Positions 1-6,786 of a DNA stretch of 12,130 nt are shown here, piece after piece (position 1 is the stretch's first letter; every line of letters begins with the position of its first letter). The DNA comes from Ignavibacteriales bacterium (lineage in GTDB: Bacteria > Bacteroidota > Ignavibacteria > Ignavibacteriales > Melioribacteraceae), in assembly GCA_020059785.1 (NCBI GenBank), contig JAGVBL010000268.1, positions 1 to 12,130 on the forward strand, read 5' to 3'. The position numbers and the translations under genes were made by a program. The notes under the pieces are model-generated. The model was given only the letters and a program-made list of their open reading frames with translations, made no database searches and had not been told where the DNA came from.

Positions 1-443
1 AAATAATTTGCTCAACATTGCAGATGCTTGAACTTGACATAAATAAAAAAGGAATTACTGTAGAAAAGAACATCGAAATTAATTTACCTTTTATAAAAGC
101 TGATGTTAACGAAATTACCAGAATGGTAACCAACTTATTTAGTAATGCAATAAAGTATAACAAAGAAAAAGGAAAAATTATTATTGATCTATCTTCATCA
201 CAAAATTATGTTATGCTAAAAGTTAGAGATACAGGTATTGGACTTAAACCTGAGGAGAAACAAAAATTATTTTCAGAATTCTACAGAGCCAAGAACGACA
301 TGACACGAGGAATAAGCGGTACAGGCTTAGGACTTAGTATTGTTAAAAGAATTGTCGATTCATATTTCGGGCTTATTGAAGTAGAATCTGAATATGGAGT
401 TGGTACTACTTTCTTAATTAAATTACCTATAAACCCCAATTAA
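1..443 (+). CDS. Sensor histidine kinase, C-terminal part (5' end outside window)
   Basis: This is the ATP-binding (HATPase_c) end of a histidine kinase; the reading frame is open to the left edge, with the first whole codon at base 3, so the sensor region and phospho-accepting His lie outside. Visible motifs in order are an N-box (VTNLFSNAIKYN, about 138-164), a G1 box (DTGIGL, about 228-245), an F-box (FSEFYRA) and a G2 box (GTGLGLSIVK, about 318-347), ending in the usual TTFLIKLP strand. All ATP-lid motifs look intact, so the kinase should be active. The TTG at 18 is an internal Leu codon and not a start. It lies 13 nt before a response-regulator gene, which is the likely phosphorylation partner, and upstream of hydCBA on the same strand. 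Family is certain; the signal cannot be judged from this fragment. Confidence 0.93.
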   Translation, partial: IICSTLQMLELDINKKGITVEKNIEINLPFIKADVNEITRMVTNLFSNAIKYNKEKGKIIIDLSSSQNYVMLKVRDTGIGLKPEEKQKLFSEFYRAKNDMTRGISGTGLGLSIVKRIVDSYFGLIEVESEYGVGTTFLIKLPINPN

Positions 444-456
444 ACAGGAGAATGCT

Positions 457-837
457 ATGGCATTTATCGCAATTATTGATGATGATCCGGATATTCTTGA
501 TGCTAGCAGTTTAGTATTGAAATCGAAAGGACACGATGTAATTACTGCTAATAATCCTAACGATGGATATAAAATCGTTAAGAGTAAAAAACCCGACCTG
601 ATAATTCTTGATGTTATGATGGATGAACCGGACGATGGTTTTTATCTGGCTCAAAAATTCCGTAAGGAAGGAATAACAATACCTATACTAATGTACACCT
701 CCGTTTCAAAAGCGATCGGTTTGGATTTCGGTAAAAGCGAAATGGTTCCAGTTGATGATTTTGTTGAAAAACCGATTTCACCCGAAGAATTAGTAAACAA
801 AGTTGAAGCTTTGTTGAAAGTTAAGGAGGTGAAATAA
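457..837 (+). CDS. Single-domain response regulator (CheY-like receiver)
   Basis: A 126-residue protein consisting only of a receiver domain. The acidic pocket is D8-D9-D10, the phospho-acceptor is D52 (LIILDVMMD), the switch Thr is T81 and the conserved Lys is K105 followed by P106. The length equals one receiver domain, so there is no DNA-binding or enzymatic output domain. It must act by protein-protein contact or as a phosphorelay intermediate. AGGAG at 446-450 precedes the ATG by 6 nt. The stop codon is 1 nt before the hydC ATG, and the strong hydC ribosome site lies inside this gene's last codons, so translation of the regulator and the hydrogenase is probably coupled. The segment around residues 55-62 (MDEPDDGF) and the PVDDFVEKP ending recall receivers that I remember beside NuoEF/[FeFe] hydrogenase genes in other anaerobes; that recollection is unverified. 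Confidence 0.93.
   Translation: MAFIAIIDDDPDILDASSLVLKSKGHDVITANNPNDGYKIVKSKKPDLIILDVMMDEPDDGFYLAQKFRKEGITIPILMYTSVSKAIGLDFGKSEMVPVDDFVEKPISPEELVNKVEALLKVKEVK
823..830 (+). promoter_or_regulatory. Strong Shine-Dalgarno site of hydC
   Basis: AAGGAGGT is a near-perfect anti-16S match ending 8 nt before the ATG at 839. It overlaps the end of the response-regulator gene and fixes the hydC start. Confidence 0.85.
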
Positions 838-838
838 T

Positions 839-1312
839 ATGCTTGTAATGGAAAAAAATGCAATGACCGAAGAAATTGAATTATTAGTTTCTAAATACGG
901 TCAAAGCCGATCTTCGCTTATCCCTATTCTTCAGGATATCCAGAGAAAACATAAATATATTCCTGATTTTGCTCAACAGGAAGTTGCACGTTTGCTCGAT
1001 ATTCATCCCGTTGAAGTGTTTAGTGTTATTTCATTCTATTCATTTCTTAATTCCTCTCCTCAAGGAAAGTATATCGTAAGATTATGCCAGACAATTTCCT
1101 GTGACATGCAAGGCAAAGCTGCTGTAGCTAAAGCAATTGAAAGAGAACTTGGTATTAAGTTTGGTGAAACTTCTCGTGATAATAAATTCACACTCGAATT
1201 TGCTAATTGCGTTGGGATGTGCGACCAGGGACCTGCAATGATTGTTAATGAAAGAGTTTATTCCAAACTAACACCAGAAAAAGCCGTTCAAATATTGAAC
1301 GAGTTGAAGTGA
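839..1312 (+). CDS. hydC: [FeFe] hydrogenase gamma subunit, NuoE-like 2Fe-2S protein
   Basis: A 157-residue thioredoxin-like [2Fe-2S] protein of the NuoE/HydC/HndA family. It has a helical N-terminal part (residues 10-70, including the typical IPILQDIQ and VEVFSVISFYSFL stretches) followed by the cluster ligands C83, C88, C124 and C128 (C-x4-C ... C-x3-C). Length matches the family, which is about 150-170 residues. In the trimeric hydrogenase it passes electrons to or from the NuoF-like HydB and is expected in the cytoplasm. The ATG at 839 follows an ideal ribosome site. The gene sits 1 nt after the response regulator and 8 nt before the preferred hydB start. The NuoE family also serves complex I and formate dehydrogenases; adjacent hydB and hydA make the hydrogenase assignment firm. 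Confidence 0.94.
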   Translation: MLVMEKNAMTEEIELLVSKYGQSRSSLIPILQDIQRKHKYIPDFAQQEVARLLDIHPVEVFSVISFYSFLNSSPQGKYIVRLCQTISCDMQGKAAVAKAIERELGIKFGETSRDNKFTLEFANCVGMCDQGPAMIVNERVYSKLTPEKAVQILNELK

Positions 1313-1314
1313 GG
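1311..1314 (+). promoter_or_regulatory. Shine-Dalgarno site deciding the hydB start
   Basis: GAGG lies 6 nt before the ATG at 1321. The earlier in-frame GTG (1309) and ATG (1315) would overlap or almost touch it, so 1321 is the best start. Confidence 0.6.
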
Positions 1315-1320
1315 ATGACA

Positions 1321-2520
1321 ATGGAAAACAAAAAACGAAAAGGTGATGTTCTGTTTTCAAAATACAACCGTGGAGAAGGTATTAAAAAAGCACTTTCTAT
1401 TACACGCGAAGATATTTTATTCGAATTACGCGACTCAAAATTAAAAGGAAGAGGCGGTGCCGGTTTTCCTACAGCAACTAAATGGACAATTGTTGCAGCA
1501 GCAATAGCAGATCAAAAATATGTAATATGTAATGCAGATGAAGGTGAACCAGGTACATTTAAGGATAGAGTGCTTCTGCTTGAATATCCTGAACTTGTTT
1601 TTGAAGGGATGGTTATTGCCGGGTATACTATTGGTGCTACAAAAGGAATTGTTTACCTTAGAGGTGAATACGAATACATGTTAAACTCATTAGAAGATTA
1701 CCTCGATTCTATGAGAAGGGATAATTTACTTGGAAAAAACATTTTAGGTAATTCTAAGTTTGATTTTGATATAATGATCCGCCTTGGTTCCGGTGCATAT
1801 GTGTGTGGTGAAGAAACCGCGCTTATTGAATCGCTTGAAGGCAATAGAGGAGAAGCACGCAACCGTCCGCCTTATCCGGTTAATACCGGATATTTTGGAA
1901 TGCCTACTGTTGTCAACAATGTTGAAACGCTTGCTTCAATTCCACATATCATTACTAAGGGCGGTGAATGGTATCGTAAACATGGAACGGATAAATCTTC
2001 CGGTTCAAAATTATTCTCGGTTTCCGGGGATTGTTTAAGACCCGGTGTTTATGAACTCCCTTGGGGAACAACTATTTCTGAACTATTAAAAATTGTTGGA
2101 GCAAAGGATACAAAGGCTGTTCAGGTTGGTGGTGCTTCCGGTATCTGTATCCCTAAATCGCAATTCGACCGTTCATTGGCTTATGAAGATGTTGCAACTG
2201 GTGGATCAATTATGATATTTAATGAAAACCGAAATATGCTTCATGTTCTAAAAAACTTTATGGAATTCTTTGTTGAAGAATCGTGCGGACAATGTACTCC
2301 ATGTAGGATTGGAAATGTAAAGCTGCTTGAAGGCGTAGAGATGATTGAAAAAGGTGAATATAAATTCAGTTACATCAATCAATTGAAAGGATTAGGAAAA
2401 ACAATGCAAGTTGCATCTAAGTGTGGATTGGGGCAATCCAGCCCTAATGCATTCATTTCAATATTAGAAAATTTCAAAGAAGAAATATTTAACGGAAACG
2501 GAGGCGGAAATGGAAAGTAA
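1321..2520 (+). CDS. hydB: [FeFe] hydrogenase beta subunit, NuoF-like NADH/FMN protein (short form)
   Basis: A NuoF/HydB flavoprotein of 399 residues from the ATG at 1321 (403 if the GTG at 1309 were used). It shows the FMN/NADH-binding motifs GRGGAGFP (residues 43-50), CNADEGEPGTFKDR (70-83) and GAYVCGEETAL (158-168). An SLBB domain follows (about 230-300), and then the C-terminal [4Fe-4S] site ESCGQCTPCR with C322, C325, C328 and C368. This is the size of a plain complex I NuoF. HydB of characterised bifurcating hydrogenases is near 600 residues, with an N-terminal 2Fe-2S thioredoxin-like domain and a C-terminal ferredoxin domain, and both are absent here. It should oxidise or reduce NAD(H) via FMN and relay electrons to HydA. 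The end overlaps hydA by 11 nt. Confidence 0.95.
   Translation: MENKKRKGDVLFSKYNRGEGIKKALSITREDILFELRDSKLKGRGGAGFPTATKWTIVAAAIADQKYVICNADEGEPGTFKDRVLLLEYPELVFEGMVIAGYTIGATKGIVYLRGEYEYMLNSLEDYLDSMRRDNLLGKNILGNSKFDFDIMIRLGSGAYVCGEETALIESLEGNRGEARNRPPYPVNTGYFGMPTVVNNVETLASIPHIITKGGEWYRKHGTDKSSGSKLFSVSGDCLRPGVYELPWGTTISELLKIVGAKDTKAVQVGGASGICIPKSQFDRSLAYEDVATGGSIMIFNENRNMLHVLKNFMEFFVEESCGQCTPCRIGNVKLLEGVEMIEKGEYKFSYINQLKGLGKTMQVASKCGLGQSSPNAFISILENFKEEIFNGNGGGNGK
2500..2504 (+). promoter_or_regulatory. Shine-Dalgarno site of hydA
   Basis: GGAGG lies 5 nt before the ATG at 2510 and inside the last codons of hydB. It supports the long hydA start over the internal ATG at 2597 (residue 30), implying translational coupling with hydB. 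Confidence 0.7.
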
Positions 2521-4426
2521 AGGCGATTTTAGAGCACCGGTTAGTCAAACGCCGCATACAATTGAAAAACCGAAAGATACTTCTACTATTGGTGGAATGA
2601 TTTCTGTCGAAATTAACGAAAAGAAAATCTCCGTTCCATTAGGTACTACAATACTGGAGGCATGCAAAATGGCCGGCATTACAATTCCTACTTTGTGTCA
2701 TCACGAGGATTTGTGTGTTGCCGGTGTCTGTAGAATCTGTGTTGTAGAAGTTCAGGGAATGAGAACTCTGCAAGCTTCTTGTGCATTCCCGATTACTTCC
2801 CCTATAAAAATCAGAACTTCTACACCAATGGTTCGTAAAGCTCGTAAACACGTGCTGGAGTTATTACTAAGCGAACATTACGGTGAATGTTATGCATGTT
2901 TCAGAAACGGTAAATGCGAATTGCAATTTTTAGCTAAAGAATATGGTATTGATCAATACACTTTTGGTCATGTAACCGAACCCCAATTTGAAATTGATAA
3001 CTCGTCATACTCTGTAATTAGAGAAATGAGTAAGTGCGTTTTGTGTAAACGCTGCGTTAGAACATGTATTGATCTTCAGGAAGTTGGGGTTCTTGAAGCA
3101 ATTGATAGAGGCGACAAAACTCATATTGGAACTTTCCTCGAAAAACCTTTAGCTGATGTAATTTGTATTAATTGCGGTCAATGTATTAACAGGTGCCCTA
3201 CTGCTGCATTGCGTGCAAACGATCCTTCGGATGAAATATGGGCTGCAATCGATGATCCTAAAAAACATGTTGTAATTCAGACTGCACCTTCTCCGCGTGC
3301 CGCTATTGGCGAGGAATTCGGGCTTGGTGCCGGTCATTCAATGACGCGTGAATTAAACACGGCTTTAAGAAGAATCGGCTTCGATAAAGTATTCGATACA
3401 AACTTTACTGCCGACCTAACTATAATTGAAGAAGGGACAGAACTTATACAGCGTTTATATAAAGCACTGGTTAAAAAAGAGCAAGTTGCATTACCGCAAT
3501 TTACATCGTGTTCACCAGGATGGGTAAAATTCATTGAACATTATTACCCGGAATATCTTGATAACCTTAGTTCGGCAAAGTCTCCGCAACAAATGTTCGG
3601 TGCACTTATAAAAACTTTCTATGCAGCAAAGGCTGGTATCGATCCCGCAGATATAGTATCTGTTGCTGTTATGCCATGCTCTGCTAAAAAGTTCGAATGT
3701 AATAGACCCGAGATGAATGACAGCGGTTATAAAGATGTTGATTTCGGTTTAACTACAAGAGAACTTGCAAGAATGATTAAAGAAGCTGGTATAAATTTAC
3801 CTGAGATGCCTAAGAGTAATTTCGATTCACCGTTTGGTGAAGCTTCTGGAGCCGGATTAATATTCGGTGCAACAGGAGGAGTTATGGAAGCTGCAATTAG
3901 ATCTGTTGTTGAATTCGTTTTAGGTAAGAAAGCAGAAGACATTTTTGAGAAGGCGAATATTATTCCTTTACGTGGATTTGATGGAATTAAGTATATGGAA
4001 ATCCCGATAGGTGATATGGTTGGACCTGTTCCAAAATTATTACAATCACTTGTTCCTAACTGGGATTGGTTGAAAGGTGCCACATTAAAAGTTGCAGTTG
4101 CACATGGTACTGCTAATGCAAAAAAAATAATGGATGATATTAAAGCCGGTGGTAAATTCTCAGAATGTCATTTCATCGAATTTATGGCTTGTCCAGGCGG
4201 TTGTATTGGTGGAGGCGGACAACCAATTCCAACTACTCCGGAAATCAGAAGATTAAGAGCTCAAGCAATTTATTCTGAAGATGAATCTTTGGAACTAAGA
4301 AAATCTCATGAAAATCCTCATGTTGTTAAAATCTATCAGGAATTTTTAACTGAAGGTCCGTGTTCACATCTTTCACATAAACTTCTTCATACGCATTATG
4401 TAAAACGTGGAAGATATATTGCTTAA
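2510..4426 (+). CDS. hydA: [FeFe] hydrogenase catalytic alpha subunit
   Basis: A 638-residue group A [FeFe] hydrogenase. After a roughly 30-residue polar extension come a plant-type [2Fe-2S] domain (C63, C74, C77, C91), the His-Cys3 [4Fe-4S] site (H123, C127, C130, C136), two ferredoxin-type [4Fe-4S] clusters (C176/C179/C182/C186 and C219/C222/C225/C229) and the H-cluster domain. The catalytic motifs are L1 TSCSPGW (332-338), L2 MPCSAKKFE (388-396) and L3 EFMACPGGCIGGGGQP (557-572, cluster cysteines C561 and C565). The C-terminal LLHTHY is typical. It makes or consumes H2 in the cytoplasm with HydB and HydC. There is no signal peptide or membrane segment. L1 carries Ser where the textbook motif has a second Cys. 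The maturases HydE, HydF and HydG are needed but not in the window. A hairpin follows the stop. Confidence 0.97.
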   Translation: MESKGDFRAPVSQTPHTIEKPKDTSTIGGMISVEINEKKISVPLGTTILEACKMAGITIPTLCHHEDLCVAGVCRICVVEVQGMRTLQASCAFPITSPIKIRTSTPMVRKARKHVLELLLSEHYGECYACFRNGKCELQFLAKEYGIDQYTFGHVTEPQFEIDNSSYSVIREMSKCVLCKRCVRTCIDLQEVGVLEAIDRGDKTHIGTFLEKPLADVICINCGQCINRCPTAALRANDPSDEIWAAIDDPKKHVVIQTAPSPRAAIGEEFGLGAGHSMTRELNTALRRIGFDKVFDTNFTADLTIIEEGTELIQRLYKALVKKEQVALPQFTSCSPGWVKFIEHYYPEYLDNLSSAKSPQQMFGALIKTFYAAKAGIDPADIVSVAVMPCSAKKFECNRPEMNDSGYKDVDFGLTTRELARMIKEAGINLPEMPKSNFDSPFGEASGAGLIFGATGGVMEAAIRSVVEFVLGKKAEDIFEKANIIPLRGFDGIKYMEIPIGDMVGPVPKLLQSLVPNWDWLKGATLKVAVAHGTANAKKIMDDIKAGGKFSECHFIEFMACPGGCIGGGGQPIPTTPEIRRLRAQAIYSEDESLELRKSHENPHVVKIYQEFLTEGPCSHLSHKLLHTHYVKRGRYIA

Positions 4427-4436
4427 AGAAAAATAT

Positions 4437-4462
4437 TAAGAGCCGGAATTTTTCGGCTCTTA
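4437..4462 (+). terminator. Rho-independent-like terminator after hydA
   Basis: A perfect 9-bp inverted repeat (TAAGAGCCG / CGGCTCTTA), extendable by a G-T and an A-T pair over a four-base loop, begins 10 nt after the hydA stop. An A-rich run precedes it. The T-rich part downstream (from about 4466) is interrupted, so termination may be imperfect. It separates the hydrogenase operon from the next kinase gene. Confidence 0.7.
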
Positions 4463-4506
4463 GAATTTACTTTACATCTTTTTATTTCTATTTTACAATT
4501 AGGAAG

Positions 4507-4520
4507 TATTTGATCAAATA
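4507..4520. promoter_or_regulatory. 14-bp perfect palindrome, possible operator
   Basis: TATTTGATCAAATA is a perfect palindrome in the short space between the hydA terminator and the second kinase gene, 18 nt before the ATG at 4539. Its position suits a repressor or activator site for that gene. It contains TTGAT/ATCAA half-sites like those of CRP/FNR proteins but without their four-base spacer, so it is not a canonical FNR box. No clear -35/-10 pair was recognised beside it. Confidence 0.3.
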
Positions 4521-4528
4521 ACTCAAAT

Positions 4529-4532
4529 GAGG
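4529..4532 (+). promoter_or_regulatory. Shine-Dalgarno site deciding the kinase start
   Basis: GAGG is 6 nt before the ATG at 4539, while in-frame ATGs at 4527 and 4533 overlap it or nearly touch it. The same arrangement occurs at hydB. Confidence 0.55.
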
Positions 4533-4538
4533 ATGATC

Positions 4539-5984
4539 ATGATTCCTCTTATTCCTGAATGGGCTCATCATTACGGCGAATTCTGGCGAGCAATAAGGAT
4601 TAGAAATCTTTGGTTTATTAAATTACGTTATCTGGCTGTTGTGATGCTCCTCGCATTTACAATATCCGGTCAATATATTTTTCAATTCTATTTTACTTCT
4701 AACCAGTTTGTTGCACTACTTACAATTTCCATTTTAATACTTTTATATAACATAGTAATACAACAAACAAGGAAATATGTAGGATGTATCCCTGATAAAT
4801 TTAATTGCCTTCACCTATCATTAATACAGATGGCACTAGATCTAATTTCGTTAATGATCGTTGTATATTATACGGGGTTAATTGAATCTCCACTGCATCT
4901 CTTTTTCATTTTTCACATGATAATTGGCAGTTTGATATTACCCGGTTACTTGGTCTACATAACTGCTGGTATTATTAGCGTTTTATTCGGGCTTCTTGCA
5001 ATGCTTCAGAGATATGGTCTTGTCGAAAAATATTTTATTATTGGATTATATACGAACAATAGACCTCAAACCTTAACTTATGATATACTCTTCATAATCA
5101 TTTTCACATTGATGCTTTTTATCAGCGTGTATATTGCAAATAAAATTACAAGACAGTTATATAAACGGGAACAACAATTACGTTCTACTTTAGAGAAACT
5201 AAATGAAGCTGAGATTACAAAGCAGAAATATATTATTGGTATTGTTCACGAAGTAAAAACACCTGTAACAGCCACTCATTCAATAATTGATTTGATAATA
5301 AATAAATTTGTTGGTCCCATTGATATTGAAGTGGAAAAGAAACTTCACCGGGCAAAGCAGAGAACGGAGGAAACTCTTAACCTGTTAAATGATATTTTAA
5401 GAATTTCACGCCTTAAGATTCTGGATGTAAAATCTGCTGAGGAAATCGATATTGTAAAACTTTTCGAGTCATTAATTGATAAACAATTGGAATTGGTGAA
5501 AACAAAGTCGATCACACTTGAATTAAATGATAAAAGGGCTGAGAATAAAAAAATTAAAGCCGATACAATCTTACTTGAACTGGCTATCTCAAACTTATTA
5601 TCCAACGCAGTAAAATATGTTGATCAAAACGGAATTATTGAAATATTACTGGAAGATAGGGATGGAATGTTGTTTATTGAGTTTAGCGATACAGGGATTG
5701 GAATTCCAAAAGATTCATTACCAAAAATATTTACTCAGTTTTTCAGAGCCTCTAATATTGATAGATCCAAACATTCCGGTACTGGGATGGGACTGGCTAT
5801 TGTTAAGGAGATTATTGAAATGTTTGGCGGAAATATAGTTGTTAAAAGCCCATCTAGAATAGGGGATGAACAACACCCGGGGACTACCTTCGAAATTTCA
5901 TTACCTTATAATTTTAAGCCGAATAGATATGATATTTTTGTAGTCAATAATGAGGATTACTTATCCAACAGAAATGAGTTTTAG
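4539..5984 (+). CDS. Membrane sensor histidine kinase, RegB/PrrB-like input domain
   Basis: A 481-residue kinase from the ATG at 4539. About six hydrophobic segments are visible (roughly residues 29-49, 57-75, 96-112, 119-137, 139-157, 183-200). A cytoplasmic linker, H-box IVHEVKTP with H237, N-box SNLLSNAVKY (N356), G1 DTGIGIP (from D384), F-box FTQFFRA and G2 GTGMGL (414-419) follow. All catalytic motifs are intact. The opening LRYLAVV and the segment QMALD ... YYTGLIESP (YTGLIESP at 111-118) resemble the quinone/redox-sensing membrane region of RegB-type kinases, where this loop reads GGxxNP; the match is by eye. The RegB linker Cys has no equivalent, the only cysteines being C83 and C90. 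No response regulator is adjacent, so its partner is unknown; the receiver upstream of hydC is one candidate. The last 41 nt overlap ispE on the other strand. Confidence 0.92.
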   Translation: MIPLIPEWAHHYGEFWRAIRIRNLWFIKLRYLAVVMLLAFTISGQYIFQFYFTSNQFVALLTISILILLYNIVIQQTRKYVGCIPDKFNCLHLSLIQMALDLISLMIVVYYTGLIESPLHLFFIFHMIIGSLILPGYLVYITAGIISVLFGLLAMLQRYGLVEKYFIIGLYTNNRPQTLTYDILFIIIFTLMLFISVYIANKITRQLYKREQQLRSTLEKLNEAEITKQKYIIGIVHEVKTPVTATHSIIDLIINKFVGPIDIEVEKKLHRAKQRTEETLNLLNDILRISRLKILDVKSAEEIDIVKLFESLIDKQLELVKTKSITLELNDKRAENKKIKADTILLELAISNLLSNAVKYVDQNGIIEILLEDRDGMLFIEFSDTGIGIPKDSLPKIFTQFFRASNIDRSKHSGTGMGLAIVKEIIEMFGGNIVVKSPSRIGDEQHPGTTFEISLPYNFKPNRYDIFVVNNEDYLSNRNEF

Positions 5985-6786
5985 GAAAACTTTTTATTGA
6001 TTTTTTAGCAACAGCCTCATCTGAAAAAATACCGAATACAGTTGAACCGCTGCCTGACATTGAAGCATACAATGCTCCTGAGTCATAGAAAATCTTCTTG
6101 ATATTCTCGATTTCAGGATACTTATAAAAAGCAAACTCTTCGAAATCATTAAATACAATTTCTCTTAGAAGTTTGTAATCAAGTTTATTAGCAATAATAT
6201 ATTTTCTATAATCCAATTCTTTACGAACAGGTTTGATATTAGCAAATGCTTCTTTAGTAGAAATATTTATTCCCGGATTAACAATAACAATATACTCATC
6301 AATCTCAATGTCTATAAGTTCTAGAATTTCTCCTCTAGATTTTCCTATAGCGGGTTTGGCTTTAATAAAAAATGGAACATCCGAACCAAGCATTAAGGCA
6401 ATTCTGTTCAACTCGTCATCTTTCAGATTTAAGCGGAATAATTCATTTAGAGAAATAAGTGTTGCGGCTGCATCAGAACTACCGCCACCAAGTCCCGCTT
6501 GCGACGGAATAACTTTTTCGAGTTCTATTTTTACATTAAGTATTTTACGAGTAAGCTCCTCAAGTAATAATTTTGCTTTCACAACTAAATTATTTTCATC
6601 ACATGGAATATTTTTATCATTACAAATAAATTCGAATCGCTCACTTAAAGTGAATTTAAGTGTATCGTGCAAATCGTAAATAGGGTAGAAAAGAGTATAA
6701 AGATTATGATATCCGTCAAGACGTTTATTAATAATGTTAAGACCAATGTTAATCTTAGCAGGAGCTTTAATTTCAATATACTTCAT
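5944..6786 (-). CDS. ispE: 4-diphosphocytidyl-2-C-methyl-D-erythritol kinase
   Basis: A GHMP-family kinase of 280 residues that phosphorylates CDP-methylerythritol at the 2-hydroxyl with ATP, the fourth step of the MEP isoprenoid pathway, in the cytoplasm. Evidence is the N-terminal APAKINIGLNI with catalytic K11, the KRLDGYHNL motif (21-29), the glycine-rich ATP loop QAGLGGGSSDAAATL (96-110), catalytic D136 in GSDVPFF and the C-terminal MSGSGSTVFGIF. Length is normal for IspE. The ATG at 6786 is chosen over the adjacent TTG at 6789 because it fits the family start. It is the last gene of the operon: its start overlaps the methyltransferase gene by 14 nt, and its end runs 41 nt into the 3' end of the convergent kinase gene. 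No terminator hairpin was seen after it. Confidence 0.96.
   Translation of the reverse strand: MKYIEIKAPAKINIGLNIINKRLDGYHNLYTLFYPIYDLHDTLKFTLSERFEFICNDKNIPCDENNLVVKAKLLLEELTRKILNVKIELEKVIPSQAGLGGGSSDAAATLISLNELFRLNLKDDELNRIALMLGSDVPFFIKAKPAIGKSRGEILELIDIEIDEYIVIVNPGINISTKEAFANIKPVRKELDYRKYIIANKLDYKLLREIVFNDFEEFAFYKYPEIENIKKIFYDSGALYASMSGSGSTVFGIFSDEAVAKKSIKSFPKTHFCWISNPHY

Noticed and set aside
1784..2038. 84-residue frame overlapping hydB in another frame
   Set aside because: hydB is fully conserved through this stretch and the frame has no recognisable features.
3727..4083. 118-residue open frame antisense to hydA
   Set aside because: Pro/Ser-rich mirror of the H-cluster domain; no motif and no promoter context.
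4507..4520. Reading the palindrome as an FNR/CRP box
   Set aside because: The TTGAT and ATCAA half-sites overlap instead of being separated by four bases, so it does not match the FNR consensus.
6233..6679. 148-residue open frame on the + strand inside ispE
   Set aside because: It is Ser/Ile-rich and exactly antisense to conserved IspE motifs; a composition shadow without ribosome site or domain.
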